Positions 52,108-59,458 of a DNA stretch of 64,000 nucleotides are shown one piece after another. Each line of letters begins with the position of its first letter. Position 1 is the stretch's first letter. The translations under genes were made by a program, and so were the position numbers. The DNA is from G965216905 sp965216905 (lineage in GTDB: Bacteria > Actinomycetota > Acidimicrobiia > Spongiisociales > ZC4RG35). The notes beneath the pieces are model-generated. The model saw nothing but the letters and a program-made list of their open reading frames with translations. It did not search any database and had not been told where the DNA came from. The stretch is taken from assembly GCA_965216905.1 (NCBI GenBank), contig OZ244213.1, positions 1,736,001 through 1,800,000 on the forward strand, given 5' to 3'.

Positions 52108-53062
52108 CCAGCTCCAGATCTCTCCCCGCCAGGAAGTCGGACAGGGAGGGTTGCTCTTTTTCCACCGCCGGTTCTTCCACGCCGACGCGCTCACCTTCGA
52201 GTTGGGCGGCGAAGGCCATCCCGAACAGGACGGCGATACCGGTGAGTTGTGCCCAGAGCATGAGGCCGATGAAGCCCGCCAGTGGGCCGTAGGTGTCGCC
52301 GAACGACGAGCTGGCGTTCAAATACAGCGTCAGGAGCACACTGGCCAGGAACCAGGCGAAGGCCGCCATCGCCCCCCCGACCAGCAGCCATGACATCGCC
52401 GGTTGATGGCGGTTCGGTGCGAACTTGAACAACGCCGCGATCGCGCCGGCGAGAACCAACGCACCGAGCGGCCAGCGCAGGATCGACCACAGGGTGTTGC
52501 CGTCGGTGAACAGTGCTTGGCCGACGGCGCCGCCGAAGGACAGGAGCAGGAAGGCGATGGTGAGCGCCAAGCCGACCGACAGCGCCAGCCCGGTCGCCAC
52601 GGCGTAGCGGCGCAGTGTGGGCCGGTCGCCGTCGATGCCGTAGATGCGGGACGCGCCTCGCTGGAGTTGGGCCATCGCCGTGATGCCGGCAATCGCGGTC
52701 GCCAGCCCTCCGGCCACGAGCGGGGTGAGCCCGCTGCCGGCATTGTCCTCGGCCTGGTCGAATGCAGCGGTGAACAGGTCTCCGGCCGGGCCCGGGGTGA
52801 TCGAGCGGAACACCTCTTCGATCGTCTTCTGAAGGGTGGCGTCACCGATGAGCACGGCGCCCGCCACCAGCGTGATGGCACCGGGGATGGCGGTGAGGAC
52901 GACCTGGAATGCCAGTGAGCGGGCGAAGCTGAATCCGTCCGCCTTCCGGAACCTGACGAAGCTCCGCTTGAGAACCTCGCCCCAACTGCTGGCTCGGAGC
53001 ACCTCCATGGCGTCCTCACCTTCGAGCTCGTGGGTTTCGGGGATGAATGTGACGGTGCTCAT
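52097..53062 (-). CDS. YihY/BrkB-family inner-membrane protein
   Basis: A 321-residue protein of the YihY (formerly putative RNase BN) family with six membrane spans. SFARSLAFQVVLTAIPGAITLV near residue 45 is the conserved first helix. LATAIAGITAMAQLQRGASRIYGI and TYGPLAGFIGLMLWAQLTGIAVLFG are the later blocks. Function of the family is unresolved (proposed lipid or solute transport). It overlaps the lipid kinase gene by 4 nt and ppk2 by about 11 nt. Confidence 0.9.
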   Translation of the reverse strand: MSTVTFIPETHELEGEDAMEVLRASSWGEVLKRSFVRFRKADGFSFARSLAFQVVLTAIPGAITLVAGAVLIGDATLQKTIEEVFRSITPGPAGDLFTAAFDQAEDNAGSGLTPLVAGGLATAIAGITAMAQLQRGASRIYGIDGDRPTLRRYAVATGLALSVGLALTIAFLLLSFGGAVGQALFTDGNTLWSILRWPLGALVLAGAIAALFKFAPNRHQPAMSWLLVGGAMAAFAWFLASVLLTLYLNASSSFGDTYGPLAGFIGLMLWAQLTGIAVLFGMAFAAQLEGERVGVEEPAVEKEQPSLSDFLAGRDLELDDV

Positions 53063-53928
53063 CTCGGTTCTCCGTTCCGGGTTCGAATGGTGAGCGAGGA
53101 AGGCGCGATCCGGACGTCGAGTGAAGCAACCGCGTCACGCGATTCCCCGTCGAGCTGGTACGGCGTCGGCCGGTCGAACTGGACGACGGCTCGCTCGGTC
53201 GCCACTCGGCGGAGGTACTCGCCTCGTTCTTCCTTGCGAAGGGTCTCGACGGCCGAGGCCACCCATTCGAGCGTCGTGGATGCCTCGATGGCCAGCATGT
53301 CGAGCAGCCCATCGTCGGCTCGAGCCGACGGGAACACCTCGATGCCGGCTTGCAGACGACCGACGTTGCCGAACAGAACGGTGGCCACATCGGTCTCGAG
53401 GGAGCGATCGCCGAGGTCGATCCGGCAGTGGATCGGCTCGTCTCCGACATGCTGGAGTGCGGTGGCGACGTAGGCGAGCGAACCGAACCGGTCCTTCGCA
53501 TCACGGTCGGTGTCCTGCATGATCCGGGCGTCGAAACCGGCTCCCGCCATGATGAGGAACGTCTCGCCGTTCACGGTGCCGGTATCGATGCGACGATCTG
53601 ATCCGGTGTCCACCAGATCCCCGATCAGTGCCGGGTCGTCGGGAAGATCGAAGTTGAGAGCCAGCAGGTTCCCCGTCCCGGCGGGCGCCACCATGAGCAC
53701 CGCATCGGTTCCGACCATGGACTCGGCGCAGGCTCGGACCGTGCCATCACCACCGCAGGCGATGATGGTCTCGCATCCCTGCTCGACGAGTCGGGCGGTC
53801 TGTCCCACTCCCGGGTCGCCTTCGGTGGTCTCGATCCGCACGACGTCATGTCGACGGCCGAGGCGGCCGGCGACGGCGTCGGCGAGGTCTGCCGCACCGA
53901 CCGGGTTGACGACGATGCCGATCTTCAT
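53059..53928 (-). CDS. Diacylglycerol kinase-family lipid kinase
   Basis: A 289-residue protein of the DagK/YegS type. KIGIVVNPVGAADLADAVAG opens the NAD-kinase-like fold. ACGGDGTVRACAESMVGTD near residue 60 is the GGDGT nucleotide motif. VAPAGTGNLLALNFDLP near 82 and FLIMAGAGFDARIM follow. It phosphorylates diacylglycerol or a related lipid. It is coupled by ATGA to the PAP2 gene upstream, so a kinase and phosphatases for lipids are made together. Confidence 0.92.
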   Translation of the reverse strand: MKIGIVVNPVGAADLADAVAGRLGRRHDVVRIETTEGDPGVGQTARLVEQGCETIIACGGDGTVRACAESMVGTDAVLMVAPAGTGNLLALNFDLPDDPALIGDLVDTGSDRRIDTGTVNGETFLIMAGAGFDARIMQDTDRDAKDRFGSLAYVATALQHVGDEPIHCRIDLGDRSLETDVATVLFGNVGRLQAGIEVFPSARADDGLLDMLAIEASTTLEWVASAVETLRKEERGEYLRRVATERAVVQFDRPTPYQLDGESRDAVASLDVRIAPSSLTIRTRNGEPR

Positions 53929-54644
53929 GTCTGCTCCTGGCGTTTGGTTCCCGACACGACCACCCGCCATGCGATGTACAGGCAGGTAGCCCCCAGCATG
54001 GCTCCGATCGTGACGTCGGTGAGAAAGTGCATCCCCCGATACATTCGAGAGAAGGCAACGATGACGACGGCGGCGATGCCGAGGACCCAGGCCATGACTC
54101 TGAGGCCGAAGGAGCGGGCGCCCCACCAAACCAGCAGCGCCAGCCCGAGATAGAACGCCGCCGATGCGCCGGTGTGTCCGGATGGGAAGGAGGCGGTTGG
54201 CGGGGACGGGTCCAAGCGTTCGACCGGTGGACGATCCCGTCCGACGATGGTCGAGACGGTGAGGAAGACCGTCGACTCGAGCGCCAGTGCGGTCCAGAGC
54301 GTGGCGGTTTCCCGCCAGCGGCGAAGCGTGAACAGCAGCCCACCGCCGACGACGACGAGCAGTGCCACGATCTCGATCGTTCCCGCCATCGCCGAGCCGT
54401 AGTTCGTCATGTCGTTCAACTCGGCGGTTCGGTCGGCGGCGAGGTCCCGGGCGATCTCGACGTCGAGGGCGCGCAGGGGCTCGGCCGGGCCGGTGCCGGT
54501 GATGAAGAAGCCCAGCGCGAGACCGACGACCACCAAGATGAGGTAGGCGCCGGCCAGCCTTCCCAACTCGGGGAGGCGGACCGGCCAGCGCTTGAGCCAT
54601 GCACGATCGTCGGACCGGGTGGGCTGGTGGGCGTTGTTGCTCAC
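53925..54644 (-). CDS. PAP2-family phosphatase with altered first motif
   Basis: A 239-residue membrane phosphatase with about six spans. Motif 2 is SFPSGHTGAS and motif 3 is SRMYRGMHFLTDV, both intact. In motif 1 (TIVGRDRP) the position usually held by Lys in KX6RP is Ser, which could lower activity or change phosphate binding. GTG 54644 overlaps the upstream PAP2 stop (GTGA). Likely dephosphorylates lipid phosphates such as phosphatidate or undecaprenyl diphosphate. Confidence 0.87.
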   Translation of the reverse strand: MSNNAHQPTRSDDRAWLKRWPVRLPELGRLAGAYLILVVVGLALGFFITGTGPAEPLRALDVEIARDLAADRTAELNDMTNYGSAMAGTIEIVALLVVVGGGLLFTLRRWRETATLWTALALESTVFLTVSTIVGRDRPPVERLDPSPPTASFPSGHTGASAAFYLGLALLVWWGARSFGLRVMAWVLGIAAVVIVAFSRMYRGMHFLTDVTIGAMLGATCLYIAWRVVVSGTKRQEQT

Positions 54645-55510
54645 CGCCCACCCCGTTCGGTGCCGCCCGCCTTGGCGGCGACGTCGTCGCGGACCGCGCC
54701 GAATCGCATGATGCGACCTCCAAAGACGATGGCGCAGACGGTGAACCATCCCCACCCGACGGCGACGCCGGCGATGACATCGGTCAGCCAGTGGACACCC
54801 AGCAAGGCCCTCGTGGCGGCGATCATCATCGCCAGCAGGGCGGCCGCGCCCGCCAGCCATGCCCTGGTGGCGCGGCTGCGACCGATCGAGAGCACCAGGG
54901 CGACGCCTGCGAAGGTGGCGGCCGCCGCGGCGGAATGACCGGAGGGAAACGACGATCCGGACCACTCGGCGAGCTGGGAGATGTCGGGTCGGTCGCGCAT
55001 GACGATCCACTTCAGGCCGTTGTTGACGACTGCTTGACCGATCGCCACGGTCGCCAGGAACAGCGCCACGTTCGGGTTCTTCCAGCGCCACCAACCCCAC
55101 CCGGCAACGATGACCGTGACCAGCGTGATGAAGCGGGTGCCACCGAGCGTCGTGATCCAATCGAGGACCCTGGTGCTGGTATCGGAGGCGTTCGACGCAC
55201 CCCACTCGGCCACCGCCTCATCCCATCGGGCGAAGCCGAACTGTTCATCGACCATGTCGAACATCAACCCGGCGACGAGCGCCAGGCCGAAGATGACGAG
55301 CATCGCGGTGCTGAGGGCCACGCCGCCGACGACCGGTCGGGGCGCCTGTGCGACGGCGGCGGCGGCATCCGGGTCGTCGGCGACGACGTCAGCCGCCTTC
55401 TCGCCGATGGCCGGTTCGAGAGGATCGGCGCGACGTCGGTCTCTGGTGACCAGGGCGGCGATTCCTCCAGCGAGGAGTCCGACGGCGGCGATGGTGAGAG
55501 TCACTTCCAT
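54641..55510 (-). CDS. PAP2-family lipid phosphatase
   Basis: A 289-residue membrane phosphatase with an N-terminal span, an acidic 40-residue linker and a PAP2 core. All three motifs are canonical: KWIVMRDRP, SFPSGHSAAAA and ATRALLGVHWLTDV. It is the first gene of a minus operon (two PAP2, lipid kinase, YihY, ppk2) linked throughout by 4-11-nt overlaps. Substrate probably a membrane lipid phosphate. Confidence 0.92.
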   Translation of the reverse strand: MEVTLTIAAVGLLAGGIAALVTRDRRRADPLEPAIGEKAADVVADDPDAAAAVAQAPRPVVGGVALSTAMLVIFGLALVAGLMFDMVDEQFGFARWDEAVAEWGASNASDTSTRVLDWITTLGGTRFITLVTVIVAGWGWWRWKNPNVALFLATVAIGQAVVNNGLKWIVMRDRPDISQLAEWSGSSFPSGHSAAAAATFAGVALVLSIGRSRATRAWLAGAAALLAMMIAATRALLGVHWLTDVIAGVAVGWGWFTVCAIVFGGRIMRFGAVRDDVAAKAGGTERGGR

Positions 55511-55714
55511 GGGTCTGCTCAGGGGTCGCGTGCATGTGGCCGGTCACGGACCGGCCGTCGCGGCATTGGCTACCCGAGGTCCCTGGGTCTCAAACGGTGC
55601 AGGAGCCGAGACCGAACGTGCCCGGCGGGCGGGGGCGATGGCGGGGCGATGGCGGAGCGACGTGCACCGACCAGGGAGCACCAACTAGGGGGAGCCGATC
55701 GGTACGCTGGCGCG

Positions 55715-56659
55715 GTGCTCGCTGCCATCTCGTACCCGCCCATTCCGATCTGGCATGTCGGTCCGGTGGCGATGTCGCTTCACGGCTTGTTCGCCGCGAT
55801 CGGCTTCATCGCAGGTGGGGCATTGGCATCTCGTCGTCTCGGTCGTCGCGGCTTCGACGTGGAGGCGTATCAGTCGGTACTGAGCTGGGCGATCGTCGGT
55901 GCCATCCTCGGCGCTCGATACTTCACTTCTCCGGCGGCGATCATCGATGGTGTGCCGTTGCTGGACGCGCTGCATCCGCTCCGCGGCAACTTCTCGATCA
56001 TGGGCGGTTTCGCCGGCGGGATCCTCGCCGGATGGTGGCGGATGCGTCAGGTCGACCTGCCCCGGCTGCCGGTGTTCGACGAGTCGGCCTTCGGGCTGGC
56101 GCTCGGAACGGTGGTCGGCCGGATCGGCGACCTCGCCATCGTCGAGCACCTCGGCAGCGCCACCGACGTGCCGTGGGGGTACGGCATCAAACCGGGTTAC
56201 GACGTGGCACCGCAGCACGATGCCTTGGAGTGCGTGACGCCGGCCGTCGACGACCTGTGCGGCGTCTACCACCACGTGGCCGCCTACGACCTCCTCGGAG
56301 CAGCGCTCCTCCTCGGTGTGTTGTACCTGGTGGTGCGGCGCTTCCGACTCCACTACGGGCAGCTCTTCTGGCTGTGGGTCACGTGGTACGGCCTCCAGCG
56401 GTTCGTGCTCGATGCGCTCCGGGTCGACAACGGAGACCGAACGGTCGGTGCCTTCACCTGGAACCAGCTCTCGGGGCTCACTGCCGCCTTGTTCGGGGTC
56501 GCGCTGTTCTTGTGGTTCCGTCGCAAGCCGGAGGTCACCGTCGCCGAGGACGCCCGGCTCAACCCGATCGTCGGCATCGGCGACACCGAGGGCACCGACG
56601 ACGAAATCCCCGTCGATGAGATCCCCGTCGATGAGATGCCCGTCGACCAGGAGGGTTGA
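55715..56659 (+). CDS. lgt: Prolipoprotein diacylglyceryl transferase
   Basis: A 314-residue inner-membrane enzyme that transfers diacylglyceryl from phosphatidylglycerol to the lipobox Cys, the first step for all the lipoproteins in this window. It has seven spans. The Lgt signature GTVVGRIGDLAIVEHLG near residue 130, HGLFAAIGFIAGG near 20 and YGLQRFVLDALR near 225 are conserved. The acidic tail repeats EIPVDEIPVDEMPVD. The start is GTG 55715, with TACGCT (55703-55708) ending 6 nt before it, probably leaderless. Confidence 0.95.
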   Translation: MLAAISYPPIPIWHVGPVAMSLHGLFAAIGFIAGGALASRRLGRRGFDVEAYQSVLSWAIVGAILGARYFTSPAAIIDGVPLLDALHPLRGNFSIMGGFAGGILAGWWRMRQVDLPRLPVFDESAFGLALGTVVGRIGDLAIVEHLGSATDVPWGYGIKPGYDVAPQHDALECVTPAVDDLCGVYHHVAAYDLLGAALLLGVLYLVVRRFRLHYGQLFWLWVTWYGLQRFVLDALRVDNGDRTVGAFTWNQLSGLTAALFGVALFLWFRRKPEVTVAEDARLNPIVGIGDTEGTDDEIPVDEIPVDEMPVDQEG

Positions 56660-56685
56660 CCGAGGACCGGTCGGTCCGATACTGT
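56656..56685 (+). promoter_or_regulatory. Promoter of the DAHP synthase leader
   Basis: TTGACC (56656-56661), 18-nt spacer, TACTGT (56680-56685). The -35 overlaps the lgt stop codon. Predicted start about 56692, only about 3 nt before the leader-peptide ATG. Confidence 0.6.
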
Positions 56686-56694
56686 CCGTTCTCA

Positions 56695-56754
56695 ATGCAG
56701 CACGTCGCCTTCTTCGGTTATGCCTTTACCGAGCTCCGGCTCGGGATGGCGTGA
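56695..56754 (+). CDS. Phe/Tyr-rich leader peptide controlling DAHP synthase
   Basis: A 19-residue reading frame, MQHVAFFGYAFTELRLGMA, ending in TGA at 56752-56754. It carries three Phe and one Tyr within six residues (FFGYAF), the composition of attenuator peptides for aromatic amino-acid genes. It lies directly after a promoter and 26 nt before a terminator hairpin, and the next gene makes Phe/Tyr precursors. Ribosome stalling at the Phe/Tyr codons when charged tRNA is scarce should favour read-through. Confidence 0.85.
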   Translation: MQHVAFFGYAFTELRLGMA

Positions 56755-56780
56755 CGCGCTGACGACGACACACCACCACC

Positions 56781-56812
56781 GACCCGGAGCACCGGCACTC
56801 CGGGTCCTTTTG
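56781..56812 (+). terminator. Attenuator terminator hairpin before DAHP synthase
   Basis: GACCCGGAG (56781-56789) pairs perfectly over 9 bp with CTCCGGGTC (56798-56806) across an 8-nt loop, followed by CTTTTG. An alternative antiterminator is available: CTCCGG at 56734-56739, within the leader-peptide codons, is complementary to CCGGAG at 56784-56789 of the terminator's left arm. Confidence 0.85.
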
Positions 56813-56844
56813 CGTTCCGGGGTGCCGTCTCCCAGGAGCGAGCC

Positions 56845-57897
56845 ATGGAACGGAAAGCAACCAAGGTCCATCGACCGGGGAAGACCGTCGTATCGATCGG
56901 CGACGTCCGCATCGGGCATGACCCGTTCCCGGTGATCGCCGGGCCGTGCGCCATCGAATCCGAACAGCAGCTCCAGCAGACCGCCGATGCGGTAGCCGAG
57001 TCGGGAGCCAAGGTGCTCCGCGGCGGTGCTTTCAAGCAGGGCAGCTCGCCGTACTCGTTCCGCGGCCTCGGCGACGAGGCGCTCCTGATGCTCGAGCGGG
57101 CAGGGAAACGAGTCGGGTTGCCGACCGTCACCCAGGTGCTCGAACCGGCGGACGTTCCCGTCGTCGCCGAGCGAGTTGACATGATCGAGGTGCACTCGGG
57201 GGCGATGCAGAACTTCGAGCTGCTCCGCGAGGTCGGCAGGGCCGGTCGACCGGTGTTGCTGCGTCGCGGTCCGTCGGCGACGATCGACGAGTGGCTGTGG
57301 TCCGCCGAGTACCTCATGGCGGAGGGCAACGACCAGGTGGTGCTGGTCGAGCGAGGCATTCGGACGTTCGGTTCCGGTACTACCGATACCCTCGACATCA
57401 CCTCGGTTCCCAACCTGAAGGACGAGACCCATCTCCCGGTGCTCGTCGACCCATCGCATGCCTCCGGTGGAGCGCACAAGGTGCCACCGCTGGCGCTGGC
57501 GGCCCAAGGGGTGGGAGCCGACGGCCTGATCGTGGAGGTACACAGTGACCCTCACCATGCGAAGACGGAAGGTCCGCTCCAGCTCGACAACGATGAGTTC
57601 GCCGGATTGATGTTCCGGCTCGGAGTGAACCGGATGCGAGCACACATCGATCTGGTCGACCGCGAGATCGTCCGGCTGCTCGCCCGCCGTCAGGAGATGT
57701 CGCTCGAGATCGGCCGGGTGAAGGCCGCGCGCGGTCTTCCGATCCGCGCCCCTGAGCGCGAGGAGGAACTGCTCGACATCATCTGTGAGGAGGCGGTGTC
57801 CCAGGGCATCGGCCCGCAACACGTCCGAGGTTTGTTCGAGGCGGTGCTGGCCGAGTCGCGTCGAATCCAAGAGGACATGCGGTCCGGCGAGGCGTGA
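56845..57897 (+). CDS. DAHP synthase fused to chorismate mutase
   Basis: A 350-residue bifunctional enzyme. Residues about 20-260 are a type I-beta (AroF/KDO8P-like) 3-deoxy-7-phosphoheptulonate synthase: VIAGPCAIESEQQL, GAKVLRGGAFKQGSSPYSF, VDPSHASGGAHKVPPLALAA, GLIVEVHSDPHHAKTEG. Residues about 265-345 are an AroQ chorismate mutase (NRMRAHIDLVDREIVRLLARR, EIGRVKAARGLPI). It starts the shikimate pathway and commits chorismate to Phe/Tyr. The fused mutase can act as a feedback sensor in such enzymes. Expression is likely controlled by the attenuator upstream. Confidence 0.96.
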   Translation: MERKATKVHRPGKTVVSIGDVRIGHDPFPVIAGPCAIESEQQLQQTADAVAESGAKVLRGGAFKQGSSPYSFRGLGDEALLMLERAGKRVGLPTVTQVLEPADVPVVAERVDMIEVHSGAMQNFELLREVGRAGRPVLLRRGPSATIDEWLWSAEYLMAEGNDQVVLVERGIRTFGSGTTDTLDITSVPNLKDETHLPVLVDPSHASGGAHKVPPLALAAQGVGADGLIVEVHSDPHHAKTEGPLQLDNDEFAGLMFRLGVNRMRAHIDLVDREIVRLLARRQEMSLEIGRVKAARGLPIRAPEREEELLDIICEEAVSQGIGPQHVRGLFEAVLAESRRIQEDMRSGEA

Positions 57898-57948
57898 TCG
57901 ACGCTCGGCGGTTCCGGTGTGCCGGCTCCGGTTGCTTGAATCCGGCTG

Positions 57949-59403
57949 GTGTCCCGAGCGTTTGCCCGCACCCTGGTGTTCGTTTCGTCGGCCGCCGTCC
58001 TCGTCATCGAGATCCTGGCCGGCCGGCTGATCGCCCCCTACCTCGGCGTCAGCCTGGAGACGTTCACAGGGATCATCGGCACGATCCTCGCCGGGATCTC
58101 CGTGGGGGCGTGGGCCGGAGGTGCCGCAGCCGACCGCGGCGAACCACGCCGACTCATCGGACCTTTGATCGGGGCCGGTGGTGTCTTGACGTTGCTCGCC
58201 CCGCCGGTCGTCGACGTAATCGGACCGGCGCTGATCGGGACTGGACCGGTCGGGATCGTGCTGCTCGCCGGCCTGGGCTTCTTCGCCCCGGCGGCCGTGC
58301 TGTCGGCGGTGACGCCGGTCGTGATCAAAGAGCGGCTGGCCAGCCTCGCCGACACCGGCACCGTCGTCGGTTCGTTCTCGGCGGTGGGGACCGCCGGGGC
58401 GATCTTCGGGACCTTCCTGACCGGGTTCGTCCTCATCGCCGCCCTCCCGACCCGTCCGATCATGCTTGCCCTGGGCGGTGCGCTGGTGGTGGCCGGCGCA
58501 CTGCTCACCGCCCGCTGGCGGAGCGGCGGCGCAGCCGGAGCGGTACTGGCGGCAGCGCTGCTGCCGGCCGCGATCTTGATCGCCGATCGTGGGCCGTGCG
58601 AGTACGAAACGACATACCACTGTGCGATCGTGGAGGTCGATGCCGACCGCCCGTCGGGGCGCCTGCTGTGGCTCGACCGGACCCGAAACAGCTATGTCGA
58701 CCTCGAGGATCCCACGTATCTGGAGTTCGGCTATCTCCAGGTGGTGGCGGACGTCCTCTCGACCACCCACCCTCCACCCGATCCGGTGCGGGCGGTCGCC
58801 GTGGGCGGTGGAGGTTTCACGTTCCCGGCGCTCCTCGACGCCACCCGGCCCGGATCGGAGACGACCGTGCTGGAGATCGACCCGATCCTGGTGGAGATCG
58901 GTCGGAACGAGCTGGGGTTGTCCCCGGAGACCGACGTGGTGGTGGGAGATGCGAGGATGACGCTCCGGGCGGTGACCGGCGGCGGAGCGGACATCGTGTT
59001 GGGGGACGCCTTCAGTGGGCTGTCGGTGCCCTGGCATCTGACGACCATCGAGTTCGTCGACGAGATCCGGAGAGTGTTGCGACCCGACGGGATCTATCTG
59101 CTCAACCTGATCGACTATCGAGACCTGGACTTCGTCCGCTCCGAGCTGGCCACGCTCCGGGAGGGCTTCGCAAACGTCGTGCTGATCGCTCCGCCGAACC
59201 GGCTGGCCGGCGAGCCGGGGGGCAACTTCGTCATCGCCGCCACCGATCGGGACCTCGACGAAGCTCGGATCGCCGAGGCCATCGAAGAGCGGGGCCGGAT
59301 GGACGTGATCGTTTCCGGAGACGACTTGACCCGCTTCATCGGTGACGTCGAGGTTCTCAGCGACGACTTCGCGCCGGTCGATCAAATGCTCGATCGAAGC
59401 TGA
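57949..59403 (+). CDS. Membrane-bound spermidine-synthase-like methyltransferase-fold protein
   Basis: A 484-residue fusion protein. The N-terminal half (about residues 1-215) has six or seven membrane spans (VFVSSAAVLVIEILAGRLIAPY is the hallmark start). The C-terminal half is a spermidine-synthase-type Rossmann fold, with VRAVAVGGGGFTFPALL near residue 285, TTVLEIDPILVEIGRNEL, VVVGDARMTLRAV and DIVLGDAFSGLSVP. The LYS-type substrate residues could not be assigned, so aminopropyl transfer is uncertain. GTG 57949 lies 51 nt after the DAHP synthase gene and may share its transcript. Confidence 0.86.
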   Translation: MSRAFARTLVFVSSAAVLVIEILAGRLIAPYLGVSLETFTGIIGTILAGISVGAWAGGAAADRGEPRRLIGPLIGAGGVLTLLAPPVVDVIGPALIGTGPVGIVLLAGLGFFAPAAVLSAVTPVVIKERLASLADTGTVVGSFSAVGTAGAIFGTFLTGFVLIAALPTRPIMLALGGALVVAGALLTARWRSGGAAGAVLAAALLPAAILIADRGPCEYETTYHCAIVEVDADRPSGRLLWLDRTRNSYVDLEDPTYLEFGYLQVVADVLSTTHPPPDPVRAVAVGGGGFTFPALLDATRPGSETTVLEIDPILVEIGRNELGLSPETDVVVGDARMTLRAVTGGGADIVLGDAFSGLSVPWHLTTIEFVDEIRRVLRPDGIYLLNLIDYRDLDFVRSELATLREGFANVVLIAPPNRLAGEPGGNFVIAATDRDLDEARIAEAIEERGRMDVIVSGDDLTRFIGDVEVLSDDFAPVDQMLDRS

Positions 59404-59417
59404 GGTCGGTGGTCCAG

Positions 59418-59434
59418 GGCCGGTTTCGCCGGCC
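59418..59434. terminator. Short hairpin between convergent genes
   Basis: GGCCGG and CCGGCC pair around TTTCG, 15 bp after the spermidine-synthase-like stop and 25 bp from the convergent glycosidase stop. There is no clear U-tract, so its terminator role is tentative. Confidence 0.4.
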
Positions 59435-59458
59435 GGGTCGACGCCGGTCCCCCCGGCC

